Source: Holophagales bacterium UBA5704
GTDB taxonomy: Bacteria > Acidobacteriota > Thermoanaerobaculia > Multivoradales > UBA5704
DNA length: 39,736 bases
Assembly: GCA_002420005.1 (NCBI GenBank)
Contig: DIHE01000126.1
Span: 1 to 39,736, forward strand
Direction: 5' to 3'
How positions within the stretch are numbered: position 1 is the stretch's first letter; every line of letters begins with the position of its first letter. The notes beneath the pieces were generated by a model. The model was not told where the DNA came from. It searched no databases and saw only the letters and a list, made by a program, of their open reading frames with translations. Shown here piece after piece: positions 1-7,462 of this stretch. Both the position numbers and the translations under genes were made by a program.

Positions 1-338
1 CCCGGGAACGAGGTGAGGGTGGCTGCGAGGCCGGCGCCGGGCTCCTCATCGACCGGCACGATGAAGTCCGGCGGCAGTGCTTCCGTCCGGGTGAGGGCTT
101 CTTCCTTCCAGAGCTTCCAGGTTTCCTCATCGACGACCAGCGACTCCGGCCGCTCTTTGGCCTCCCAGGCCGGCCGGTCTTCGGCGAGCCCCGGGCTGGG
201 CCGGACGGTCTCCACGGCGCTGACGAGGACCTCCTGCTCCAACGGGAGCTCCTCCTGCGCCGGAGCGGCAGTCGGCAGGAGCAGCAAGAAAAGGAGCGGG
301 ATGGACACGTTCCGGCCAGTTAGATGGCTCTGCTTCAC
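1..338 (-). CDS. secreted protein of unknown function, N-terminal part only
   Basis: The gene runs off the left edge; about 112 N-terminal residues are visible. I chose a GTG start at 338 because an AGGAGG ribosome binding site lies at 348-353, nine bases upstream, and the reading frame is open from there to the edge. The product starts MKQSHLTGRNVSI, then a hydrophobic leucine-rich stretch ending in PTAAPAQ, which is a clear Sec signal peptide with probable cleavage after APAQ near residue 29. The mature part is acidic and proline-rich, with motifs such as ETWKLWKEEA and PPDFIVPVDEE. I do not recognise a family from this fragment. It is transcribed away from the Fis-type remnant that begins about 100 bp away. 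Confidence 0.7.
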   Translation of the reverse strand, partial: MKQSHLTGRNVSIPLLFLLLLPTAAPAQEELPLEQEVLVSAVETVRPSPGLAEDRPAWEAKERPESLVVDEETWKLWKEEALTRTEALPPDFIVPVDEEPGAGLAATLTSFP

Positions 339-440
339 TTTGGACGCCCTCCTAAGCTTTACGGCAGTGTTTTGACGTCTATCTAATGCCTCGAAGGGAT
401 GGAGTGTCAAGGGGGGGAGGGGGGGCCGCGGCACCGGTGA

Positions 441-661
441 CGGCCCCGGATCACAGGGGGCGAGCGGCCGCCACCGCCGCCGCTCCCCACCACCGAAGGC
501 AAGGGCACCTTTCGCACCGCCCGCGACGGCTACGAGCGCGCCCTCCTCGCCGACGCGCTCCAGAAAACCGGCGGCAACATCAGCGAGGCGAGCCGCATCC
601 TCGGCATGTCCGCATGTCCCGCCCCACGGTGCGTAAGAAGAAGCGGTTCTACGGGCTCTAG
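441..661 (+). pseudogene. frameshifted remnant of a Fis-type HTH domain from a sigma-54 activator
   Basis: A frame open from 441 (just after a TGA) reads a proline-rich linker and then EGKGTFRTARDGYERALLAD, continuing through QKTGGNISEASRILGM. This is the typical C-terminal Fis/NtrC helix-turn-helix of bacterial enhancer-binding proteins. At 609-616 there is an 8-bp insertion (tccgcatg) that looks like an imperfect copy of the adjoining bases. After it, the expected ending MSRPTVRKKKRFYGL and its TAG stop at 659-661 continue in another frame. No receiver or AAA+ domain lies upstream; instead there is a run of G-rich sequence near 411-427 and then the divergent secreted-protein gene. I infer a regulator gene that lost its 5' part and was then frameshifted. 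Confidence 0.7.
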
Positions 662-738
662 GCGGAGGAATGTTGCGGCCCTCACCTGAGTCGGCACGAC
701 CACGACGTGTGTTGTGCCGGGCGCAGGGCTTCTGATGG

Positions 739-972
739 TCACCATCCTGAGCTGCGCGTTGGCCGCGCTCGCTTCAGCGGCCAAGCCCCAGAGTTTGGTG
801 GCCAGGCCCCAGAGTTTGGTGGTGACCGCCAACGTTTGGGGGGGGTGAGGCCCCAGAGCTGCGCGCTGACCGCACTCACTTGAGTGGTCCATGCCCCAGA
901 GTTGGGGGGTGACGCCCCAAGCTTGGGGGGTGACCGCTGTCGTTTGGGGGGTGACGCCCCAGAGTTGGGGCG
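739..972. repeat. array A: about 11 intergenic tandem units of 21 bp with dyad cores
   Basis: Units begin at 739, 760, 781, 802, 823, 847, 868, 889, 910, 931 and 952. All are 21 bp except the one at 823, which has three extra bases in a G-run. Most share the core GCCCCAGAGTTTGGGGGG. In the unit at 910 the core is a perfect palindrome, CCCCAAGCTTGGGG (915-928). In the unit at 868 the same offset holds CACTCActTGAGTG (873-886), a different but equally perfect inverted repeat. Because 21 is a multiple of three, the minus strand reads as heptads like VTPQLWG, but no start signal or homologous protein is apparent, so I treat it as non-coding. It fills the 415-bp gap upstream of korA. About 100 bp between it and korA hold nothing I recognise. 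Confidence 0.8.
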
Positions 973-1077
973 CCACCTGAAGTCTGGGCGTGACCGGGGG
1001 AGGGCGACCCCCGCGGGTGGCCCGCCACCACCCGCGCGGGTATTCCGGCCGGCCCGGTCACCGGCCCAGCATGGCGC

Positions 1078-2205
1078 ATGCGCGAGCTCATCGACGGTTC
1101 CACCGCCATCGTCCGCGGAGCGCTCGCCGCCGGGTGCGACTTCTTCGCGGGCTATCCGATCACTCCGGCCTCCACGATCCTGATGTCGCTGATGGTCGAG
1201 CTTCCCCGGGTGGGGGGCGTCGCCGTCCAGGGCGAGGACGAGATCGCCTCCATCGGCATGTGCATCGGCGCCGCGATGAGCGGCTCGCGGGCGCTCACCG
1301 CCACCAGCGGCCCCGGCCTGAGCCTCTACAGCGAGAGCATCGGCCTCGCGGTGATGGGGGAGGTTCCGCTGGTCATCGTCGACGTGCAGCGGCTCGGGCC
1401 GGCCACCGGCGGCGCCACCACGATCGGCCAGGGCGACGTCCAGTTCGTCCGCTGGGGGACCTCCGGCGGCTTTCCGATCATCGCCCTCGCCCCGTCCTCG
1501 GTCGCCGAGTGCTACGAGCTGACGATCGAGGCCTTCCGCCTCGCCGAGCGCTTCCGCTGCCCGGTCTTCCTGCTCACCGACAAGGAGCTGAACCTCACCC
1601 TCAACACCGTCGAAGCCGGCAAGGCCGGGCCGGGCACTCCGCCGCCCCGGCCGGGACCCGAGGCGCCGCGTGGCCCCGAGATCCGCTCGGTGGTGCCCTA
1701 CCGCTACGAGCCGGCGGACGGCGTGCCGCCGCTCGTCCCCTATGGCGGCGACGCCACCGTGCGCTTCACCGGCTCCAGCCATGACGAGCGCGCCTTCATC
1801 ACCAAGGACCCGGCGACGGTGGGCGCCCTCAACCGGCATCTCGTCGCCAAGATCGAGGAGCACCGCAACGAGATCGAGCGGGTGGCGCTGGACCTCCAGC
1901 CCGGCGCGCGCACCCTGTTCGTCAGCTACGGCACCACCGCCGGCGCCCAGCGCGAGGCCGTGCGGCGGGCGCGGGAGGCGGGCCGGGCGGTGTCCTCCGC
2001 GGTGGTGCAGAGCCTCTGGCCGGTCCCCGCCACCGCGCTCGGCAAAGCCTTCGAAGGGATCGAGCGCATCGTCGTCGCCGAGCTCAACCTCGGGCAGTAC
2101 CGGCGCGAGATCGAGCTGCTCGCCCAGGGACGGCCGGTGATCGGCCTCCATCGCATGGACGGCGAGCTCCTCACCCCGGACCAGTTCCTGGAGACCTTGT
2201 CATGA
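1078..2205 (+). CDS. korA: 2-oxoacid:ferredoxin oxidoreductase, alpha subunit
   Basis: This 375-residue protein matches the alpha subunit of 2-oxoacid:acceptor (ferredoxin) oxidoreductases, cytoplasmic enzymes that oxidatively decarboxylate 2-oxoglutarate or a related 2-oxoacid to the acyl-CoA, or run in reverse for CO2 fixation. The N-terminal pyrimidine-binding domain has the family signature GYPITPAS near residue 24, with EDEIAS and TSGPGLSLYSE further on. The transketolase C-terminal-like domain II is at about 255-375 (TLFVSYGTTAG, SLWPVPATAL, ELNLGQYRREI). Many KorA proteins start with a gamma domain; this one lacks it, and the gamma domain is instead at the end of KorB. The start has no obvious Shine-Dalgarno; I chose it because MRELIDGSTAIVRGALAAGC is the family N-terminus. 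It overlaps korB by 4 bp (ATGA). The exact 2-oxoacid cannot be read from sequence alone. Confidence 0.9.
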   Translation: MRELIDGSTAIVRGALAAGCDFFAGYPITPASTILMSLMVELPRVGGVAVQGEDEIASIGMCIGAAMSGSRALTATSGPGLSLYSESIGLAVMGEVPLVIVDVQRLGPATGGATTIGQGDVQFVRWGTSGGFPIIALAPSSVAECYELTIEAFRLAERFRCPVFLLTDKELNLTLNTVEAGKAGPGTPPPRPGPEAPRGPEIRSVVPYRYEPADGVPPLVPYGGDATVRFTGSSHDERAFITKDPATVGALNRHLVAKIEEHRNEIERVALDLQPGARTLFVSYGTTAGAQREAVRRAREAGRAVSSAVVQSLWPVPATALGKAFEGIERIVVAELNLGQYRREIELLAQGRPVIGLHRMDGELLTPDQFLETLS

Positions 2206-3533
2206 ACGGCGCCCCGGCCTCGACCCTGATCACCCCGCTCGCGACCTACCGCAACGAGACGCCGTACCCGTTCTGCCCCGGCTGCGGCCACAGCCTGATC
2301 CTCGATCACCTGAACCGCGCCCTCACCCGCCTGCAACTCGACCCGCGCGGCGTGGTGCTGGTGAGCGACATCGGCTGTTCCGGCCTCTCCGACCAGTATT
2401 TCTCCACCTCCGCGTTCCATGGCCTGCACGGCCGCAGCCTCACCTATGCCACCGGCATCAAGCTCGCCCGGCCCGACCTCAAAGTGGTGGTGATCATGGG
2501 CGACGGCGGCACCGGCATCGGCGGTGCCCACCTGCTCAACGCGGCGCGGCGCAACATCGGCCTCACCGTCCTGGTGTTCAACAACCTGAACTTCGGGATG
2601 ACCGGCGGCCAGCACTCGACGACCACCCCGGCGGGCGCCCACACCTCGACGACACGGGCGGGCAACCTGGAGCGCCCGCTGGACGTCTGCGCCACCGTGG
2701 CGGTCAACGGCGCCGGCTACGTCTACCGCGGCACCTCGTGGGATAAGGACCTGGCGGAGCGCATCGCCGAGGCGATCGAGTCCGAGACCTTCGCGCTGTT
2801 CGACATCTGGGAGCTGTGCACCGCCTACTACGTGCCGTTCAACGACTCCTCGCGCAAGGAGCTCCTGGAGACCATGAGCCACCTGGAGCTGCCGACCGGG
2901 CTCCTGGCGCGGCGCCAGGCACCGGAGCTCGCCGCCGCCTACCGCGCCCAGACCCCGGAGGGACGCTCCACCGTCGAGCCGCAGATCCTGGAGCCGCGGT
3001 GCGCCGCCGGGCTCGACCGTCCGTTCCGTTTCGTCGTCGCCGGCTCAGCCGGCGGCAAGGTGCGCACCGCCGTCCGCCTGATCGCCCAGGCCGGCGTCCT
3101 CTCCGGCCTCTGGGCGGCGCAGCGCGACGACTACCCGATCACCGTGAAGACCGGCCACAGCCTCTCCGAGCTGATCCTCGCCCCGGAAGAGATCGGCGAC
3201 ACCGGCATCACCCGCCCGGACGCCCTGCTCCTCCTGACCGCCGACGGGGCGAAGAAGTGCGGACGCCACCTCGCCGCCATGGACGAGACCGACCGCGTCT
3301 TCGCCGTCCCCGAGCTGGCGGACGCAAAGACGCGCGCCCGCGTCACCGTCGTCGATCCGGCCGGAGCGAAGCTCGGCAAGACCCAGACGGCCCTCGCGGC
3401 GACCACCGCGGCGGTGGCCCGGCTGGGGCTGCTTCCCCGGGAAGCGCTGGAAGAGGCCGCCCGCCTGGATGGCCGGCGGGCGGAGGAGAATCTGGCGGCG
3501 ATCGCGGCAGGCTACCGGCTCGCCGCCGGATGA
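2202..3533 (+). CDS. korB: 2-oxoacid:ferredoxin oxidoreductase, beta subunit fused to gamma domain
   Basis: At 443 residues this is about 100-150 residues longer than a usual beta subunit. Residues 1-260 are the thiamine-pyrophosphate-binding beta domain: PFCPGCGH near residue 23, then the TPP/Mg2+ motif MGDGGTGIGGAH ending in NNLNFGMTGGQHS. The extra part, about residues 270-420, resembles the gamma domain of pyruvate/2-oxoglutarate ferredoxin oxidoreductases (FRFVVAGSAGGKVRTAVRLI, DDYPITVKTGHSLSELILAP), which in two-subunit KorAB enzymes is normally fused to the N-terminus of KorA. The alpha-beta-gamma set is therefore complete but rearranged. No ferredoxin-like 4Fe-4S domain is visible, so a separate ferredoxin is presumably the electron acceptor. 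It is translationally coupled to korA, and its stop lies one base from the convergent potD stop. Confidence 0.88.
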   Translation: MNGAPASTLITPLATYRNETPYPFCPGCGHSLILDHLNRALTRLQLDPRGVVLVSDIGCSGLSDQYFSTSAFHGLHGRSLTYATGIKLARPDLKVVVIMGDGGTGIGGAHLLNAARRNIGLTVLVFNNLNFGMTGGQHSTTTPAGAHTSTTRAGNLERPLDVCATVAVNGAGYVYRGTSWDKDLAERIAEAIESETFALFDIWELCTAYYVPFNDSSRKELLETMSHLELPTGLLARRQAPELAAAYRAQTPEGRSTVEPQILEPRCAAGLDRPFRFVVAGSAGGKVRTAVRLIAQAGVLSGLWAAQRDDYPITVKTGHSLSELILAPEEIGDTGITRPDALLLLTADGAKKCGRHLAAMDETDRVFAVPELADAKTRARVTVVDPAGAKLGKTQTALAATTAAVARLGLLPREALEEAARLDGRRAEENLAAIAAGYRLAAG

Positions 3534-3534
3534 A

Positions 3535-4593
3535 TCAGCTCGCCGCCTTGATCTCCGTCCACAGCTCGTCGATGAGCTCGGTCGTCGGTCCCAGGTCCTC
3601 GAGCAGCTCGCAGCGATCGAGGACCTCCTGGGGCGGATAGATCGCGGGATCGTTGCGGATGGCCTCGTCGATCTTCGGCAACGCCGCCCGGTTGGCTCCG
3701 GCGTAGTGGATGCCGTTGACGATGCGGGCGGCGATTTCCGGCTCCAGGACGAAGCGCAGGAATTCGTAGGCCGCGTCGGTGTTGCGGCCGGAGGTCGGCA
3801 AGACGACGCTGTCGATCCACAGGGTTCCGCCTTCCTTGGGCACCACATAGGCGAGCTTTCCCTTGCTTGACGCCACGGCTTCCGCCATTTCTCCGTTCCA
3901 TCCGTGGGCGACGTCGACGTCCCCGGCGGTGAGCAGGTTGGCGAAATCCGAGCTGTTGTAGGTGCGCACCAGGGCCTTCTGTTTCTTGAGCACCTCGGCC
4001 ACTTGCCGCAACACCGCCGGATCGGTCTCGTTGAGCGACTTGCCCTGGAGCTTCAGGACCGTGCCGAACGCCTCGCGCGCATCGTCGAGCATCAGGATGC
4101 GCCCTTTGTAGCGCGGATCGAACAGCGCGCCCCAACTGTCGATCGGTGCCGCCACTTTCGTGGTGTCGTAGCCGATGCCCGCCGTTCCCCAGACGTACGG
4201 GATGGAATGGCGGTTCTCCGGATCGAACTTCTGGTTGAGGAAGCGAGGATCGAGGTTCTCGAAGCCCTGCAAACGCGAGCGGTCCAGCTCGCGCACCAGG
4301 TTTTCGGAGATGAGCGCCTTCAGCATGTAGTCCGACGGGACGGCGATGTCGTAGTCCGCCACGCCGGACTGGAGCTTGGCGAGAATCGTCTCGTTGGAAT
4401 CGTAGGTGTCGACGCGGGTCTTGATCCCGGTGCGTTTTTCGAAGTCGGCGAGCACGTCCTGCGGCAGGTAGTTGGTCCAGATGTAGATGTTGAGCTGGCG
4501 GGGCTCTTTCGGAGCCTCCGCCGCCTTCTCGCCGGCACCGCAGCCGGCCAGGAGAAGCAGGCCCAGGGGGGCCGACAGGATCCATGGTTTCAT
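3535..4593 (-). CDS. potD: spermidine/putrescine ABC transporter, substrate-binding lipoprotein
   Basis: This 352-residue protein has a lipoprotein signal (MKPWILSAPLGLLLLAGCG, lipobox LLAGC, acylated Cys near residue 18) followed by a PotD/PotF-type periplasmic binding fold. Recognisable family segments are NIYIWTNYLPQDVLADFEKR, YDSNETILAKLQSG, DYDIAVPSDYML, and YVWGTAGIGYDTTKV. It captures polyamines for the permease encoded just upstream. The ATG at 4593 has GGGAGATC upstream and overlaps the potC stop by 4 bp, so it is the last gene of potABCD. The substrate class is well supported by the family; spermidine versus putrescine is not determined. Confidence 0.92.
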   Translation of the reverse strand: MKPWILSAPLGLLLLAGCGAGEKAAEAPKEPRQLNIYIWTNYLPQDVLADFEKRTGIKTRVDTYDSNETILAKLQSGVADYDIAVPSDYMLKALISENLVRELDRSRLQGFENLDPRFLNQKFDPENRHSIPYVWGTAGIGYDTTKVAAPIDSWGALFDPRYKGRILMLDDAREAFGTVLKLQGKSLNETDPAVLRQVAEVLKKQKALVRTYNSSDFANLLTAGDVDVAHGWNGEMAEAVASSKGKLAYVVPKEGGTLWIDSVVLPTSGRNTDAAYEFLRFVLEPEIAARIVNGIHYAGANRAALPKIDEAIRNDPAIYPPQEVLDRCELLEDLGPTTELIDELWTEIKAAS

Positions 4594-5402
4594 GTTCGAT
4601 CTCCCTCGGAAGAAGAGACGCGCATCAGCCGTTGGGCCGCCACGATCAACACGATCGTTCCGGCCAGCAGCAGGGTCGACACCGCGTTCACCTCCGGTGT
4701 CACGCCCACCCGCAGCATGGAGTAGACGTGGAGCGGCAGCGTGGTGGAGCCGACGCCCGCCACGAAGGAGGTGACCACGTAGTCGTCGATGGACAGGGTG
4801 AACACCAGCAGGGCGCTCGCCGCCACGCCGGGGAAAATGAGCGGCAAGGTGACCCGCCGAAAGGTTTCGAAAGGACCGGCTCCCAGGTCGCGCGCCGCTT
4901 CCTCCAGCGCCGGGTCGAGCCCGGCCAGGCGCGCCCGGACCACCAGGGTGACGTAGGAGACGCTGAACACCACGTGCGCGATCACCACCGTGGTCAGCGA
5001 CAAACGCAGGCCGAGCGCGCCGAACAACGTGAGCAATGCGGCGCCGAGCACCACCTCCGGAATCACCATGGGCAGGAGGAGCAATGCCAGGGTGCCGCCG
5101 CGCCCGGGAGTCTCCGGCCGCCGCAGGGCCAGGGCGGCCAGGGTGCCGATCACCGTGGCGAGGAGCGTGGTCAAGGCCGCCACCAGCAGGCTGTTGCGCA
5201 CCGCAGCGAGGAGCGCCTCGTTCGCCAGCAGGCGGTGGTACCAGTCGAGGGTGAACCCGCGCCAGACCGCGGTCTGCCGGCCGGTGTTGAACGAAAACAC
5301 GGCGAGCACGCCGATCGGAACCCAGAGAAACAGATAGATGAACGCCGTATGCACGGCAAGAACGCGCCGGCTCCAGCGGCCCGCGGACACCGGCCCGTTC
5401 AC
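4590..5402 (-). CDS. potC: spermidine/putrescine ABC transporter permease PotC
   Basis: A 270-residue inner-membrane permease of the binding-protein-dependent transport family with about six hydrophobic segments, starting at FIYLFLWVPIGVLAVFSFNT. The cytoplasmic EAA loop that contacts the ATPase reads LEEAARDLGAGPFETFRRVT around residues 170-190. Segments such as FSVSYVTLVVRARL and FTLSIDDYVVTSFVAG are typical of PotC rather than PotB. It overlaps both potB (5399-5402) and potD (4590-4593) by 4 bp, giving tight translational coupling within the operon. Confidence 0.92.
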   Translation of the reverse strand: MNGPVSAGRWSRRVLAVHTAFIYLFLWVPIGVLAVFSFNTGRQTAVWRGFTLDWYHRLLANEALLAAVRNSLLVAALTTLLATVIGTLAALALRRPETPGRGGTLALLLLPMVIPEVVLGAALLTLFGALGLRLSLTTVVIAHVVFSVSYVTLVVRARLAGLDPALEEAARDLGAGPFETFRRVTLPLIFPGVAASALLVFTLSIDDYVVTSFVAGVGSTTLPLHVYSMLRVGVTPEVNAVSTLLLAGTIVLIVAAQRLMRVSSSEGDRT

Positions 5403-6280
5403 AGCAGGACCTCCTCCCCCTTGCGCTTCATGTAGAAGGCATAAGCCAGGAGGAGCAACAGGACGGCCGCCATCAGCTCGAACGCCAGAGCCGCTCCGAA
5501 CGGCTGGTTGCGGGCCACGGCGAACTGGTTCTGGATCAGGTTGCCCAGCAGCATGCTGCGCGCGCCGCCGAGGAGGTCCGAGACCACGAACTGCCCCAGG
5601 CTGGGGATGAACACCAGCACGATCCCCGCGGCGATTCCCGGTGCGGTGAGAGGGACGGTCACCCTCCAGAACGAGGAGACGCGGCCGGCCCCCAGATCGG
5701 CGGCGGCTTCGAGGAGGGTGCGGTCGAGCTTCTCCAAGGAGGCATAGAGAGGGAGAATCATGAACGGCAGCTCGCCGTAGACCAGGCCGATCATCACCGC
5801 CAGCTCGGTGTAGAGGATCTCCAGCGGCCGGTCCACCGCTCCGGTGCCGAGCAGCAGCCGATTGACCAGCCCCTCGGTGCGCAGCAGGAACATCCAGGCA
5901 TAGGTGCGGATCAGGAAGCTCGTCCAGAACGGCACCACGACGAGGCCGAGCAGCAGGTCCTTCCAGCGCCGGGGGGCACGCAGAGCGAGGGCGTAGGCGA
6001 CCGGATAGCCGATGGCCAGGGTGAGCGCGGTGGTGAGCACCGCCATCCAGAGCGAGCGCCAGCCGATGCCCGCATAGATCCCGGCGAACGAGCGCGCGTA
6101 GTTGCCCAGGAAGCTGCCGGAGGTGACGTAGGCCCCCAGATCCGGGATCGGCGCGACGCCTCCATAGACCCCGCGCTGCCGCAAGCTCAGCACCAAGGTC
6201 AGAACGAGAGGCACCAGGAAGAACATCCCCAGGACCAGCCAGGTGGGAAGGAGCAGGAGCCAGGTGCCGCGCCTACGCAT
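5399..6280 (-). CDS. potB: spermidine/putrescine ABC transporter permease PotB
   Basis: A 293-residue permease beginning MRRRGTWLLLLPTWLVLGMF. An upstream in-frame start at 6337 exists, but I chose the ATG at 6280 because a strong GGAGGAGGGG ribosome binding site lies directly before it (about 6284-6294) and the extra 19 residues look like antisense of the end of potA. It carries a PotB-type EAA loop (LLEAAADLGAGRVSSFWRVT) and hydrophobic segments including PFWTSFLIRTYAWMFLL and IPSLGQFVVSDLLGG, the latter typical of PotB. It overlaps the end of potA by 8 bp and potC by 4 bp. It forms the membrane channel together with PotC. Confidence 0.91.
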   Translation of the reverse strand: MRRRGTWLLLLPTWLVLGMFFLVPLVLTLVLSLRQRGVYGGVAPIPDLGAYVTSGSFLGNYARSFAGIYAGIGWRSLWMAVLTTALTLAIGYPVAYALALRAPRRWKDLLLGLVVVPFWTSFLIRTYAWMFLLRTEGLVNRLLLGTGAVDRPLEILYTELAVMIGLVYGELPFMILPLYASLEKLDRTLLEAAADLGAGRVSSFWRVTVPLTAPGIAAGIVLVFIPSLGQFVVSDLLGGARSMLLGNLIQNQFAVARNQPFGAALAFELMAAVLLLLLAYAFYMKRKGEEVLL

Positions 6281-7394
6281 CCCCCCCTCCTCCCAGCACC
6301 ACCGTATGCCGCGGATGCCAGCAGAGGAAAGCCGCACCCCCCGGGCGCAGGGCCGAGGGCTCGTCGAGAACGGACGCGGCGTTCTGCTCCCAGGCGACGA
6401 AGCGTTCCCCCGCGGGTCCCCGCACGATCCAGGTGGTGCCCATCCCCTGGTAGATGCTCTCTTCGACCGTCACCGGCACCACGGCCATCTCGGCCTCCGC
6501 CGGGCGCTCCACCCGCACGCGGAGCTTCTCGGGGCGGACCACGAAATCGATCCGGTCCCCCGGCCGCAGAGAGGCATCGGGCCGTGGCACCTGCAGGTCG
6601 AGGCCGGCGGGCAGGCGCAGGGTGGCAACGCCGTCCACGAGGCTCGCCACCTCGGCGGTGAAGAAGCTCGTCGCGCCGAGAAACTCGGCGGTGAAGCGGG
6701 TCGCCGGCCGCTCGAAGATCTCGGCGGGGGTCCCCACCTGCTCCACCCGTCCGTGGCGCATCACCGCCACCCGGTCGCTCATCCCGAGCGCCTCTTCGCG
6801 GTCGTGGGTGACGAAGAGGAAGGAGATTCCGAGCGTCCGCTGCAAATGCTTCAGCTCGACCTGGACTTCTTCGCGGAGCTGCGGGTCCAACGCGGCCAGC
6901 GGCTCGTCGAGCAGGAGCACCTTGGGTTCCAGCACCAGCGCGCGCGCCAGGGCCACCCGCTGGCGCTGGCCGCCGCTCAACTGGTGCGGCAGCCGCTTTT
7001 CCATCCCGGCCAGGCGGACGAGGTCGAGCGCTTCCTTGACCTTGGTGCTCCACCCCGCCCGCCCGCCGTTCTTGTAGCGCAGGCCGAACGCCACGTTGTC
7101 GGCCACCGTGAGATGGGGAAACAGGGCGTACTGCTGAAACACCATGTGCGCCGGCCGGAGGTGAGGAGGCACTTCGGTGACGTCGATCCCCTCAATGTGG
7201 ATCGTGCCCGCCGACGGCGTCTCCAGACCGCCGACCATCCGCAGCAGGGTCGTCTTGCCGCAACCGCTCGGGCCGAGCAGGGCGAACAGCTCGCCACGCC
7301 GGATGTCGAGCGACACCTCGTTCACCGCAGCGACATCGGAGAAGCGTTTGGTGACCCGCCGGATCTCGACGCTCAAAGGCAAGGGTTGGTCCAC
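6273..7394 (-). CDS. potA: spermidine/putrescine ABC transporter ATP-binding protein
   Basis: This 373-residue ATPase drives polyamine import. It has Walker A GPSGCGKTT, a Q-loop (VFQQYALFPHLTV), ABC signature LSGGQRQRVALARAL, Walker B VLLLDEPLAALD and the switch histidine in FVTHDREEAL. A C-terminal TOBE-like regulatory domain follows from about residue 245. The frame is open further upstream, but that part lies antisense to the divergent transporter gene. I placed the start at GTG 7394 (VDQPLPLSVEIRRVTKRF). No good Shine-Dalgarno precedes it, whereas TATTCT lies seven bases upstream, so the message may be leaderless. It is the first gene of potABCD, divergent from the transporter at 7463. 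Confidence 0.9.
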   Translation of the reverse strand: MDQPLPLSVEIRRVTKRFSDVAAVNEVSLDIRRGELFALLGPSGCGKTTLLRMVGGLETPSAGTIHIEGIDVTEVPPHLRPAHMVFQQYALFPHLTVADNVAFGLRYKNGGRAGWSTKVKEALDLVRLAGMEKRLPHQLSGGQRQRVALARALVLEPKVLLLDEPLAALDPQLREEVQVELKHLQRTLGISFLFVTHDREEALGMSDRVAVMRHGRVEQVGTPAEIFERPATRFTAEFLGATSFFTAEVASLVDGVATLRLPAGLDLQVPRPDASLRPGDRIDFVVRPEKLRVRVERPAEAEMAVVPVTVEESIYQGMGTTWIVRGPAGERFVAWEQNAASVLDEPSALRPGGAAFLCWHPRHTVVLGGGGDA

Positions 7395-7462
7395 GGACGA
7401 TAGAATATCCGCTCGCCCTCCCTTTGGGGGGCCTCGCGCACCCCGCAAGGAGAGGACGTTCG

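Noticed and set aside
739..972. Array A as a CRISPR array
   Set aside because: There are no alternating conserved repeats and unique spacers; units are contiguous 21-bp variants, and no cas genes are present.
6281..6337. A longer potB starting at 6337
   Set aside because: The 19 extra residues overlap the end of potA and lie before the strong ribosome binding site that precedes the ATG at 6280.
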